From: Kocuria sp. p3-SID1428
GTDB lineage: Bacteria; Actinomycetota; Actinomycetes; Actinomycetales; Micrococcaceae
Direction of reading: 5' to 3'
DNA: 53,833 nucleotides
Assembly (NCBI RefSeq): GCF_025149945.1
Contig: NZ_JALXVH010000014.1
Span: 1 to 53,833, forward strand
Shown: positions 18,579 to 28,349 of the stretch, in pieces
Position numbering within the stretch: the stretch's first letter is position 1
Layout: the number at the start of each line of letters is the position of its first letter
Position numbers and translations under genes: made by a program
The notes under the pieces: model-generated
What the model was told of the DNA's origin: nothing
Databases searched by the model: none
The model's input: only the letters and a program-made list of their open reading frames with translations

Positions 18579-19823
18579 TCAGCCGAACGCGCTGAACCCG
18601 GTCAGATCGCGGCCGATCAGCAGCGCCTGCACCGACTCGGTGCCCTCGTAGGTGTGGATCGCCTCGATGTCGGCCAGATGCCGCATGACCCCGTTGTCGA
18701 TCAGGATGCCGTTGCCGCCCATGAGGTCGCGGGCCTCGGCGGCGATCGCCCGGGCCGTGCGCGTGTTGTGGTACTTGGCCAGCGAGGCCTGGGTGGGCCG
18801 CAGGTATCCTCCGGCCTCGGAGGCGGCCAGCTGCGTGCAGTACAGCTGCATGGCCGTGAGCATGGACAGCATGCGGGTCAGCCGCTCTTGCACGAGCTGG
18901 TGCTCGGCCAGGGGCTTGCCGAACTGGCGCCGCTGCTTGGCGTAGGACAGCGCGGATTCGAAGCAGCCGGTCGCATGCCCCAGCGCGGACCAGGCCACTC
19001 CGGAGCGGGTCGCGTAGAGCACGCGCGAGGCGTCGCGGAAGCTCGTGGAGCCGGGCAGCACAGCATCGGCCGGCACCTGGACGTCCTCCAGGCGGATCAG
19101 CGCCTGGTCGATCGCGCGCAGCGCGCCCTTGCCCTTGATGACCTCGGCCCGGTAGCCGGGGGTCTCCTGCGGGACCAGGAAGCAGCGCACGGAGCCGGTG
19201 GCACCTGGCTCGCCCTCGGTCACGGTGTCATCGATCACGCGCGCCCACACGAAGGTGATGCCTCCGGCGGCCCCGTTGCCGATCCACTTCTTGGCCCCGC
19301 GCAGCGTCCAGCCTTCGGCTGTGCGGGTGGCCATGGTCTCCAGGCCGGCGGAGTCCGAGCCGTGATCCGGCTCCGTGAGCGCGAAGGCACCGAAGACCTC
19401 CCCTGCGGCCAGCGGCTTGGCCCAGCGCTGCTGCTGCTCCGGGCTGCCGTGGAGGATGAGGCTGCGCAGGGCCAGACCGCCCTGCACCGCCACGATCGTG
19501 CCGAGCGAGCCGTCGAGGCGCGAGAGCTCCATGTTCACGAGTCCGGCCCCCAGCGGGGACATCTCGCTGAGCAGTGGGTGCTCGAGGCCATCGACGAACA
19601 GATCGGCGGCGCCCAGGGCGGCCACGGCCTCTACCGGGTACTCATGGGCGTCCCACGCCGCGGCCATGCGCTCCTGCAGCGCGGTGCCGACTTCCCGGGC
19701 CCGGGCCCAGAGCTCGCGATCGGCCTCCGGGATCTGGGCGAACAGGCTGTAGTAGTCGATGTCCAGGGGCTCGGTCACCGAGTACTCGGGCTCGGCGGCG
19801 CCGGGGAGCGTGGTCTCAGTCAT
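18579..19823 (-). CDS. acyl-CoA dehydrogenase, glutaryl-CoA dehydrogenase-like
   Basis: A 414-residue flavoprotein of the acyl-CoA dehydrogenase family, oxidising an acyl-CoA with FAD. AFALTEPDHGSDSAGLETMA is the FAD-contacting signature, QRRQFGKPLAEHQLVQ the helical dimer motif, and IEAIHTYEGTESVQALLIGR carries the catalytic-base Glu in the context typical of glutaryl-CoA dehydrogenase; RDLMGGNGILIDNGVMRHLA also fits that subfamily. Glutaryl-CoA in lysine/tryptophan breakdown is therefore the best substrate guess. It starts at 19823 with TAGAGT 6 nt upstream, and the 35-nt operator palindrome sits directly before that -10 box. The TetR gene lies immediately upstream on the same strand. Confidence 0.9.
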   Translation of the reverse strand: MTETTLPGAAEPEYSVTEPLDIDYYSLFAQIPEADRELWARAREVGTALQERMAAAWDAHEYPVEAVAALGAADLFVDGLEHPLLSEMSPLGAGLVNMELSRLDGSLGTIVAVQGGLALRSLILHGSPEQQQRWAKPLAAGEVFGAFALTEPDHGSDSAGLETMATRTAEGWTLRGAKKWIGNGAAGGITFVWARVIDDTVTEGEPGATGSVRCFLVPQETPGYRAEVIKGKGALRAIDQALIRLEDVQVPADAVLPGSTSFRDASRVLYATRSGVAWSALGHATGCFESALSYAKQRRQFGKPLAEHQLVQERLTRMLSMLTAMQLYCTQLAASEAGGYLRPTQASLAKYHNTRTARAIAAEARDLMGGNGILIDNGVMRHLADIEAIHTYEGTESVQALLIGRDLTGFSAFG

Positions 19824-19829
19824 GGCCCC

Positions 19830-19872
19830 ACTCTAGCGATACGGCGTCTCAGATGGAATGAGACGCCGTATC
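19830..19872 (-). promoter_or_regulatory. operator-promoter of the acyl-CoA dehydrogenase gene
   Basis: Perfect 14-bp inverted repeat GATACGGCGTCTCA (19838-19851) / TGAGACGCCGTATC (19859-19872), 7-nt spacer, immediately upstream of the minus-strand -10 TAGAGT (19835-19830), which is 6 nt from the ATG. The palindrome would cover the -35 region. The adjacent TetR-family repressor is the likely ligand. A terminator role for the TetR gene (stop at 19887) is the alternative. Confidence 0.75.
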
Positions 19873-19886
19873 AGCACTGCGGGTCG

Positions 19887-20777
19887 TCAGCTCAGGGCGT
19901 CGCGGACCTTCTCGAGCACGGCCTCGACCCCTGCGCCGGAGGCGGACGACGTCGGCAGCGTGGCCACCACGACCGTCACCGCATCCGCCGGCGCTGCGCC
20001 CGACCCGACCCCGTCGACGACCTCGTCGGAGGCCTCGGACTTGTCGCTTGCATCGGACCCGGAAGACTTGCCGCCTCCCCCGAGACCATCGTCAGATTGA
20101 GACGTCAGGCGCGCGCGGACGTCGTCGAGCGCCGCGCCCAGGGTCTCGGCAGCCGCCTCGACAGCAGTCCGGCCCCGAGCCCGCTCGTCGCGCAGCAGCG
20201 AGCGCAGGGCATGGTTGTGCGCCGCGGTCACGGCTGCGGCGAATACGACGGTGCCCAGGGCGTCGGCCTGTGGCAGGTGGGCGCGCAGGACCTGGACGAA
20301 CAATCGCTCGTAGCGCCGCTCGGTGACGATCTCCCGATCGCGCAGCGCGGGCACGGAGCGGACCACGGCGTAGCGGCGCCGCGCAGCGGGGAGGTCCTGC
20401 GCCAGGTGCGTGAAGACCTGCAGGGACGCCTCGCACACGACCGCGTGCGGATCGATCGACTTGCCCGCGAGCCGTCGGTGCATCCGCGCCTCGAGGCGCT
20501 CGAGCAGCGGTGCGTGATCGGCGAAGACCGCATCCTCCTTGCCGCCCACCTGGCGGAAGAAGGTGGCCCTGGAGATGCCTGCCGCCGCGGCGATCTCCGC
20601 CACGCTCGTGGCCTCGAACCCATCGCGCTCGAACAGCTCGACGGCCGCGCGCACCGCTCGGGCACGCAGCTCATCGGCGGGACCTGCTGCGACGGCCGTC
20701 GCCTCGGCAGCGTCCGAGACCGCCTCCCCGAGGGACGGCGCACTCGAGGACTCGGAGCGATTCTGCGCGGGGCTCAT
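19887..20777 (-). CDS. TetR family transcriptional regulator
   Basis: A 296-residue regulator. After a 30-residue low-complexity N-terminus, residues about 35-80 form the TetR helix-turn-helix: AAVELFERDGFEATSVAEIA, then AAAGISRATFFRQVGGKEDAVF. The ligand domain follows. The protein is longer than the usual 190-220 residues because of a C-terminal tail rich in Ser, Asp, Gly and Ala (from about residue 225). It sits 63 nt upstream of the acyl-CoA dehydrogenase gene, whose promoter carries a perfect palindrome, so repression by this protein with relief by an acyl-CoA is the simplest model. ATG at 20777; a TAGCGT box lies 9 nt upstream. Confidence 0.88.
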   Translation of the reverse strand: MSPAQNRSESSSAPSLGEAVSDAAEATAVAAGPADELRARAVRAAVELFERDGFEATSVAEIAAAAGISRATFFRQVGGKEDAVFADHAPLLERLEARMHRRLAGKSIDPHAVVCEASLQVFTHLAQDLPAARRRYAVVRSVPALRDREIVTERRYERLFVQVLRAHLPQADALGTVVFAAAVTAAHNHALRSLLRDERARGRTAVEAAAETLGAALDDVRARLTSQSDDGLGGGGKSSGSDASDKSEASDEVVDGVGSGAAPADAVTVVVATLPTSSASGAGVEAVLEKVRDALS

Positions 20778-20808
20778 GGCTTCGGGACGCTACCAGCCCC
20801 GCCGGCCT

Positions 20809-21525
20809 TCAGCCCGCCGAGCGCACAGCCTTCAGGATCTCGTCGTGCGTGTGACCGCCGCCGGCACCGCCCTCGACGTGGCGGGCACGACGCTCGCGGG
20901 CGGTGATCTCCCAGCGCGAGGAGCGCTGCAGCGCCGCCTCGAGGTCCTCGATCGAAAGGTAGTCCTCCGGGTCGAAGCCGTGGGACCGGGCCTCCTCCGG
21001 GTCGATGTCCGCGTGAGCGACGAACAGCAGCGTGCCGCCCGGGGCCACGGCCCCCAGCAGCGCGATGAGGTTCACACCCTCCGGCTGGGCGGGCAGGGCC
21101 GGGTAGAACGCCGAGACCAGGTCGTAGCCGTCCTCGGGCAGCTCGGTGTCATCGAGCCCTGAGTGGATCCACTCGGCCTGGACACCGGCGGCCTCGGCGG
21201 CGGCGCGGGCATGCTCGAGGGCCACCCCGGAGATGTCCAGACCGGTGACCTGCCATCCCTGCTGGGCGAGCCACACAGTGTCCGCGCCTTCGCCGCAGCC
21301 GACATCGAGCGCCGTGCCGGGCTCGAGGTCGGCGACCTCCGCCACGAGCGCCTGGTTGGGCCGGCCGCTCCAGCGCCGTTCGGAGGGCGAGTAGATCGCA
21401 TCCCACGCCTCGGCCGTGTTGCCGCGGCGCAGCAGCTCGAGATCCTCTCCCCCGCCGTGGTCATGGTCGTGGGAGTGGCTGTGCGCATGCGCGTGCGGCT
21501 GGGTGCTGTCCGTCGAATCGTTCAT
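20809..21525 (-). CDS. His-rich class I SAM-dependent methyltransferase
   Basis: A 238-residue methyltransferase with a metal-binding-looking N-terminus: residues 11-26 read HAHAHSHSHDHDHGGG. The Rossmann methyltransferase core follows, with motif I LDVGCGEGADTVWLA (about residues 73-87) and GLDISGVALEHARAAAEAAG. A second His pair (GGGHTHDEI) lies near the C-terminus. The acceptor is unknown. The promoter is striking: TAGAAT, 7 nt before the ATG, overlaps a 15-nt sequence resembling an actinobacterial Zur box. The combination suggests a role in zinc limitation or metal handling, which is inference. Confidence 0.85.
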   Translation of the reverse strand: MNDSTDSTQPHAHAHSHSHDHDHGGGEDLELLRRGNTAEAWDAIYSPSERRWSGRPNQALVAEVADLEPGTALDVGCGEGADTVWLAQQGWQVTGLDISGVALEHARAAAEAAGVQAEWIHSGLDDTELPEDGYDLVSAFYPALPAQPEGVNLIALLGAVAPGGTLLFVAHADIDPEEARSHGFDPEDYLSIEDLEAALQRSSRWEITARERRARHVEGGAGGGHTHDEILKAVRSAG

Positions 21526-21539
21526 GAGAATGATTCTAA
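21525..21539 (-). promoter_or_regulatory. Zur/Fur-like operator overlapping a leaderless promoter
   Basis: The plus strand reads TGAGAATGATTCTAA with a perfect AGAAT-G-ATTCT core (21527-21537). It matches 12 of 15 positions of the Zur-box consensus TGAAAATGATTTTCA known from actinobacteria. It covers the minus-strand -10 TAGAAT (21538-21533) and reaches the start codon, so binding would block initiation. Confidence 0.6.
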
Positions 21540-21572
21540 ACTACTGCTGAGCTCGGGCGGACGGATGCCGGC

Positions 21573-22007
21573 TCAGTCGCGCTGCGCGGGCCCCTCCGCC
21601 GGCACCGAGAAGCTCCACATCACGCCGTAGCGATCGAAGGTCTGCCCGTACCAGTCGCCCCACGGGGCCTTCATGATCGGCATGCCCTCGGAGCCGCCGC
21701 CGTCGATCAGCGCAGCACTGAGCTCGCGGGCCCGCTCGATCTCGGACTGGGTGCACAGCAGCGAGTACGCGGTGTCGCGCAACGGGTAGGACTCGCCGAT
21801 CGAGTCGCCGCCGGCGATGTCCCCGCCCTCCAGGTGCAGCACGGCATGGGCCACGGCCTCGGCAGGCGGGTCGAAGGGCAGGCCCTCGAGCTGCATCTGC
21901 CCGTAGGTGATGATCTCGAGCTCGCCTCCGAAGACCTCGTGCCAGTGCGCGAAGGCCTCGGCGGCGGTGCCGGGCAGGGTGATGTAGGCGGCGATCGACT
22001 GCGACAT
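21573..22007 (-). CDS. VOC/PhnB-like protein
   Basis: A 144-residue VOC-superfamily protein of the PhnB type. The paired repeats are recognisable: SIAAYITLPGTAAEAFAHWH with VFGGELEIITYGQM, and later MIKAPWGDWYGQTFDRYGVM-like sequence (actual start PIMKAPWGDWYGQTFDRYG). It resembles the protein at 8293-8706 in family but not closely in sequence. ATG at 22007 with GAGGAGT 5 nt upstream. No specific activity can be assigned. Confidence 0.85.
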   Translation of the reverse strand: MSQSIAAYITLPGTAAEAFAHWHEVFGGELEIITYGQMQLEGLPFDPPAEAVAHAVLHLEGGDIAGGDSIGESYPLRDTAYSLLCTQSEIERARELSAALIDGGGSEGMPIMKAPWGDWYGQTFDRYGVMWSFSVPAEGPAQRD

Positions 22008-22097
22008 GGGGACTCCTCAGGAGGTCTCGGCCGCGACGCCGTCGGGCCGGCGCCGGTGGGCACAGTATGCCCGAGCGGGGCTGGCCGGCACGGGCGG

Positions 22098-22134
22098 GGC
22101 CCCCGATCGCCGCGCGAAGCGACGGTCGGGGGCC
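22098..22134 (-). terminator. hairpin after the hutU-hutI-yjiH operon
   Basis: GGCCCCCGA (22098-22106) / TCGGGGGCC (22126-22134) stem with an internal TCG/CGA extension, 30 nt downstream of the yjiH stop on the minus strand. Confidence 0.6.
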
Positions 22135-22163
22135 TCATCCTGGGGCGCTGCAGTCCCGGAGCT

Positions 22164-23519
22164 TCAGAGCAGCAGGTGAGCCAGCGGGGCTGCGATCAGG
22201 ATGGTGAGCACCACGCGCTCGAACCAGATGATCACCAGGTGCCACAGCTTCACGGGGATGTCCGTGGCCAGGATCGAGGGCACCATGGCCGAGAAGAAGA
22301 TGATCCCGGACACGGCCACCACGCCGATCACAAAGCGGGTCACGATGGAGTCGACGTCGGCCACCTGCGTTGCCGGCAGGAACATCTCGACCAGCCCCAC
22401 GGCCACCGCCTTGCCGGCCAGCACCGGCTCATCCATGCGCGTGATCCAGGTGAAGGGCACGAACAGGTAGCCGAGCCAGTCGAAGATTGGCGTGAACTTG
22501 GCCAGCAGCAGTCCGATCAGGCCCACCGAGAGGATCGAGGGCAGGATGCTGGCGGCCATGAGGGTGCCGTCGCGGAAGTTGGTCCAGATGTTGCGCCCGA
22601 AGCTCGGCGTGGCGCGCAGGACGTCGACGGCCTCCGACCAGGCGGCCTGCATGCGGCTGCCGTGCACCGTCGCCTCCGGCTGCGGCTCCGCCTCGGGGTG
22701 GAAGTCGTCCGGGATCCTCGACAGCGGCGGGATCCACACCGTGATCGCGGTGACGACGAAGGTCACGACCAGGGTGACGAAGAAGTACGTCAGCCAGATG
22801 TCCATCAGCCCCAGCGTCTTGGCCACGATGATCATGAAGGTCGCCGAGACGGTGGAGAAGCCGGTCGCGATGATCGCGGAGTCGCGGGCGGTGTACTTGC
22901 CCTCGCGGTAGACGCGGTTGGTGATCAGCAGGCCCAGCGAGTAGCTGCCCACGAAGGAGGCGACGGCGTCGATCGCGGAGCGCCCCGGTGTGCGGAAGAT
23001 CGGGCGCATGATCGGCTGCACCAGCACCCCCACGAACTCCATGAGCCCGTAGCTGACCAGCATGGCCAGGAACACCGCGCCGATCGGGACGATCAGCCCC
23101 ACCGGGATCACCAGGCTGTTCCACAGGAACGGCCCCAGGTCCTCGGCGGCCAGCCAGGCCGGCGGGCTGGTGAGCATCAGGATCGCGACGATCAGCCCCA
23201 CGATGTTCAGCAGGGAGAACACCGTGCGGGTGGCCGAGCTGCGCCAGCTGCCGGTGACGAACGGCCGGACCGTGCCCAGGATGATCAGTGCCAGGGCGAC
23301 GTAGGGAACCACCGAGGCGGCGTTCGTGCGCAGGGCGGTGACCAGATGGTCCAGGGGGATCGTGGACTTCTCGCCGATCGTGATCGGGACGAAGAACATG
23401 AACAGCCCGATGAGGCTGAAGACGAAGAACCGCCAGACACCCGGTGCGCGGCCGGTGTGCTGATCGGCCCGCCCGGGCTCAGGGGCCCCGACGTCGGAGG
23501 GGACTTGTGCTGCTGACAT
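22164..23519 (-). CDS. yjiH: YjiH family membrane protein (nucleoside-recognition/GATE domain)
   Basis: A 451-residue polytopic membrane protein with about ten helices. It has the Gate/nucleoside-recognition fold: FVGSYSLGLLITNRVYREGK and, in the second half, LILMGLVEMFLPATQ-type sequence (here VAVGLVEMFLPATQVADVDS). YjiH-like genes often sit in histidine-utilisation loci, and this one is the last gene of a hutU-hutI-yjiH unit, starting 33 nt after hutI. A role in uptake of histidine, urocanate or a related compound is inferred from context. ATG at 23519 with GAGGCAG upstream. Confidence 0.82.
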   Translation of the reverse strand: MSAAQVPSDVGAPEPGRADQHTGRAPGVWRFFVFSLIGLFMFFVPITIGEKSTIPLDHLVTALRTNAASVVPYVALALIILGTVRPFVTGSWRSSATRTVFSLLNIVGLIVAILMLTSPPAWLAAEDLGPFLWNSLVIPVGLIVPIGAVFLAMLVSYGLMEFVGVLVQPIMRPIFRTPGRSAIDAVASFVGSYSLGLLITNRVYREGKYTARDSAIIATGFSTVSATFMIIVAKTLGLMDIWLTYFFVTLVVTFVVTAITVWIPPLSRIPDDFHPEAEPQPEATVHGSRMQAAWSEAVDVLRATPSFGRNIWTNFRDGTLMAASILPSILSVGLIGLLLAKFTPIFDWLGYLFVPFTWITRMDEPVLAGKAVAVGLVEMFLPATQVADVDSIVTRFVIGVVAVSGIIFFSAMVPSILATDIPVKLWHLVIIWFERVVLTILIAAPLAHLLL

Positions 23520-23552
23520 GGTGCTGCCTCGAAGGTGACCGGACCGGGCGCT

Positions 23553-24823
23553 TCAGCGGCCGGTGGAGGGGTGGATGACGCAGCGGGGGTTCGCGGCGAT
23601 GAGCTGGCCCCCGCGGTAGACCTCGGCGACCTGCTGGACTCCTGGGCGGTAGACCAGGTGCCGGTACGACGGGGCGTCGAGCACGCAGAAGTCGGCTCGG
23701 GAGCCGGTGCGCAGGCTGCCGACGTCGTCGCGCTCGAGCGCGGCGGCGCCTCCGGCCGTGGCCGCCCACAGGGCCTGCTCGACCGTGAAATGCATGTCGC
23801 GCACGGCCACGGCCAGGCAGAACGGGAGGCTCGAGGTGAAGCACGATCCCGGGTTGCAGTCGCTGGCGATCGCCAGGCGCACGCCGGCAGCCAGGTAGCG
23901 GCGTGCATCGGGATAGGGCTGCCTGGTGGAGAACTCCACGCCCGGCAGCAGCGTCACGACGGTACCGGACTGCGCGAGCGCAGCGAGATCGTCATCCGAG
24001 GCGAAGGTCGCGTGATCCGCGCTGGCGCACCCGGTGCGCGCCGCCAGCTGCAGGGCCTCGCCCTGGGTCAGCTGGTTGGCGTGCAGCCTGGGACGCATGC
24101 CGTGGGCACGGCCGGCAGCCAGGATCCGCTCGGTCTGCTCGGGGGTGAACGCGCCCTCCTCGCAGAAGACGTCGATCCAGCGGGCCAGCCCCTCGGCCGC
24201 CGGGATGATCTGCTCGATCACCAGCTCGACATAGGCCTCCGGGTCCTCGGCGTACTCCGGCGGGACGATATGCGCCGCCAGGAGAGTGGCCTCGTGCGTG
24301 TGGCGGCGGATGATCCGCAGAGCGCGGATCTCGTCGTCCAGGCTCAGCCCGTAGCCGGTCTTGACCTCGAAGGTCGTGGTGCCCGAGCGCTGGGCCTGGC
24401 CCATCAGCCGGACCAGGTTGGCCTCGAGCCGCTCGTCATCGGCCTCGCGGGTCGCGGCCACGGTCGTGCGGATGCCGCCGGCGGAGTACGACTGCCCGGC
24501 CATCCGGGCGGCGAACTCCTCGGAGCGATCGCCATCGAAGACCAGGTGGTTGTGGCTGTCCACGAAGCCCGGGATCACCGCCGAGCCGCCGACCGAGACG
24601 GTCTCGGCGCCCTCGGCCAGCTCCGCGGGGACCTCGGAGGCGGGACCGGTCCACGCCACGCGGCCGTCGTCGAGCACCAGCGCGGCGTCGCGGATCAGCC
24701 CGAGCAGCTCGAGGCCGGCCGGGGCCTCCCCCGGACCGCCCGACGGCGCCCCGTGCGACGCAGGTGCAGCCGAGGGATCGTTCGTGACGAGCTCGCCGAT
24801 GTCGGTGATCAGCATCCGGGTGC

Positions 24824-24827
<4 letters not shown>
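23553..24827 (-). CDS. hutI: imidazolonepropionase
   Basis: A 424-residue metal-dependent amidohydrolase (EC 3.5.2.7), the third step of histidine degradation, opening 4-imidazolone-5-propanoate to N-formimino-L-glutamate. The metal site strand [20 protein letters not shown] (H-x-H) is near residue 95, followed by [35 protein letters not shown] and later [20 protein letters not shown] and [12 protein letters not shown] complete the conserved ligands. ATG at 24827, preceded by AGGAGGAC and overlapping the hutU stop by 4 nt. Confidence 0.96.
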
Positions 24828-26554
<1,727 letters not shown>

Positions 26555-26655
26555 TCCGGGCTCCTCGGGTGGTGGGGTCAGATGGCCCGTCTGTGACGGG
26601 CGTCTCCCCAGTGTGGGAATGCGGAAGGCCTCCCTGAAGTGGTGCGGGTCACCTT

Positions 26656-26675
26656 CTGTCCGGTATGCCAGACAG
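26656..26675. promoter_or_regulatory. candidate hut operator
   Basis: A 20-nt imperfect palindrome CTGTCCGGTATGCCAGACAG (8 of 10 base pairs) lies in the 205-nt gap between divergent hutU and hutG, a position where one regulator could control both directions. No hut regulator gene is nearby. Confidence 0.45.
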
Positions 26676-26714
26676 GTTCGACGACGGCGCCGCGCCGAGT
26701 CGCTGCCGTCTGCC

Positions 26715-26720
26715 TAGCCT
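26715..26720 (+). promoter_or_regulatory. -10 box for hutG
   Basis: TAGCCT, 40 nt before the GTG start; a GAGGAG RBS follows in the leader. Confidence 0.35.
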
Positions 26721-26759
26721 GGAGGGGATCACCCTGCGCCCATCCCCGAGGAGCCTTCC

Positions 26760-27713
26760 GTGAACACCCTTCCCGCCTGGAGCGGACGCAGCGACGGGCC
26801 CGGTGACGAGCACCGTCGCGTCTGGAGCTCGATCATCGGCCCCGCCTCCGCCGACGAGTCCCTGCGCTCGGCGACCCCGGATGAGGCCGACGCCGTGCTG
26901 CTCGGCTTCCGCTCGGACGAGGGCGTCTCCCGCAATGCCGGCCGCGTCGGAGCGGTCGACGGCCCGGCGGCCCTGCGCAGCGCACTGGGGTCGCTGGCGC
27001 TGCAGCGACCGCTGCGCCTCTACGACGCCGGCGACGTCACCACCCAGGGCGAGGACCTGGAGGGCGGGCAGGCGGAGGTCGGTCGGCAGCTGGCCGAGCT
27101 GCGGCGCTCGGCACCGCTGAGCATCCTGCTGGGCGGAGGCCACGAGTCCGCCTGGGCGAGCTACCTGGGCATGGCCGAGCAGTGCCGCGGCCGACGCCTG
27201 GGCATCCTCAACCTCGACGCCCACTTCGACCTGCGCCAGGCCGATCGGCCCACCTCCGGCACGCCGTTCCTGCAGATCGCCCAGGACCGCGCCGCGACCG
27301 GCGACCGGTTCGACTACCGCGTGATCGGGATCTCCGAGGCCAACAACACCCGCGCGCTGTTCGACACGGCCCGCGAGCTCGGGGCGGACTGGCTCACCGA
27401 CGTGGAATCCCAGCAGGCCGATGCGGTCGTGGCGCAGGTCCGCGAGTTCGCCGAACGGGTGGACGAGCTCTACCTGACGATCGACCTGGACGTGCTGCCG
27501 GCCTCCGTGGCCCCCGGGGTCAGCGCACCGGCAGGCCTGGGCGTGCCCGCGCACGTCATCCTGGCCGCCTGCACGGCGGCAGCCGCCTCCGGGAAGCTGC
27601 GCCACGCCGATGTGGTCGAGCTGAACCCGGCCTTCGACGTCGACTCGCGAACGGCCCGCACCGCCGCGCGGCTGATCCAGACGATCCTCAGCGAGGCCGC
27701 GGCGACCCGATGA
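26760..27713 (+). CDS. hutG: formimidoylglutamase
   Basis: A 317-residue ureohydrolase of the arginase/agmatinase fold (EC 3.5.3.8), which hydrolyses N-formimino-L-glutamate to glutamate and formamide at the end of the hut pathway. The binuclear manganese ligands are visible: LLGGGHESAWASYLG, LNLDAHFDLRQADRP (D-x-H-x-D) and TIDLDVLPASVAPGVSAP (D-x-D). GTG start at 26760 with GAGGAG about 8 nt upstream. It is divergent from hutU. The last 26 nt overlap the 3' end of the convergent PH-like membrane protein gene. Confidence 0.95.
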   Translation: MNTLPAWSGRSDGPGDEHRRVWSSIIGPASADESLRSATPDEADAVLLGFRSDEGVSRNAGRVGAVDGPAALRSALGSLALQRPLRLYDAGDVTTQGEDLEGGQAEVGRQLAELRRSAPLSILLGGGHESAWASYLGMAEQCRGRRLGILNLDAHFDLRQADRPTSGTPFLQIAQDRAATGDRFDYRVIGISEANNTRALFDTARELGADWLTDVESQQADAVVAQVREFAERVDELYLTIDLDVLPASVAPGVSAPAGLGVPAHVILAACTAAAASGKLRHADVVELNPAFDVDSRTARTAARLIQTILSEAAATR

Positions 27714-28269
27714 GCCCGCACTGCGCGAGCTCGCGATCGAACCCCCCGGCCAGACAGCGCTGATGGATCTCGAGGGCCACGTGGTGCGGACGCCCCGCGC
27801 CGTACCACTCGTGGTCGTGGCTCATGATCGGCTCCCCGCGGTGCCAGGCCATTCGCATGCAGGTGCCGATCGCGCGCAGCCGTCGGCCGTCGCGCAGCAC
27901 CACCATCACTCCGCCAGGCGAATACAGGCCGCGATCGACCTCCAGGTGATCCACCGCAGGCCACGGCACCTGGCGGGTGCGCCCCATCCTGCGCAGGATC
28001 AGTCCCCGCGAGGTCACGGTGAAGCGCCACAGCTGCGACAGCCACAGCAGGGTGCACAGCGCCACGGCCGGCAGCACCATGACAGCGACCAGGACGATCC
28101 CCGCCCGCAGGTTCCCGGAGGCCAGCACGATGCTCGGGACGATGCCCGACAGGATCAGGAGCATGCCGATGCACAGGGCGGCGAGCACCCGGTAGAGGAT
28201 GTGGGAGGAGGCGTCGTAGAACACGAAGCCGCCATCGCTGCCGCCGCGTCGGCCGTGCATGGAAGTCAT
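27688..28269 (-). CDS. membrane protein with PH-like C-terminal domain
   Basis: A 193-residue protein with two membrane helices (about residues 25-48 and 55-80), followed by a PH-like region beginning FTVTSRGLILRRMGRTRQVP, with WPAVDHLEVDRG and VVLRDGRRLRAIG. The arrangement of two helices plus a bacterial PH domain is common in actinobacteria and of unknown function. Start at 28269 with TAAACT 6 nt upstream. It is divergent from another two-helix PH-like protein at 28350, only 80 nt away, and its 3' end overlaps hutG by 26 nt. Confidence 0.75.
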   Translation of the reverse strand: MTSMHGRRGGSDGGFVFYDASSHILYRVLAALCIGMLLILSGIVPSIVLASGNLRAGIVLVAVMVLPAVALCTLLWLSQLWRFTVTSRGLILRRMGRTRQVPWPAVDHLEVDRGLYSPGGVMVVLRDGRRLRAIGTCMRMAWHRGEPIMSHDHEWYGAGRPHHVALEIHQRCLAGGFDRELAQCGLIGSPRPR

Positions 28270-28275
28270 GGCCTC

Positions 28276-28281
28276 AGTTTA
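28276..28281 (-). promoter_or_regulatory. -10 box, leaderless arrangement
   Basis: Minus strand TAAACT ends 6 nt before the ATG at 28269. Confidence 0.5.
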
Positions 28282-28336
28282 CATCAGCAAATGCATTGCG
28301 CGGGGACGGGCCTGGTGGCCGCGCCTGCCCGGTGCC

Positions 28337-28342
28337 TACTGT
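28337..28342 (+). promoter_or_regulatory. -10 box, leaderless arrangement
   Basis: TACTGT ends 7 nt before the ATG at 28350. Confidence 0.45.
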
Positions 28343-28349
28343 GAGACCC

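Noticed and set aside
18654..20906. 750-codon plus-strand open frame over the acyl-CoA dehydrogenase and TetR genes
   Set aside because: Antisense shadow spanning two real genes and their operator.
28284..28300. Palindrome around AATGCATT as an operator for the PH-like gene pair
   Set aside because: Only 8 nt are symmetric and it does not sit at a fixed place in either promoter; chance is likely.
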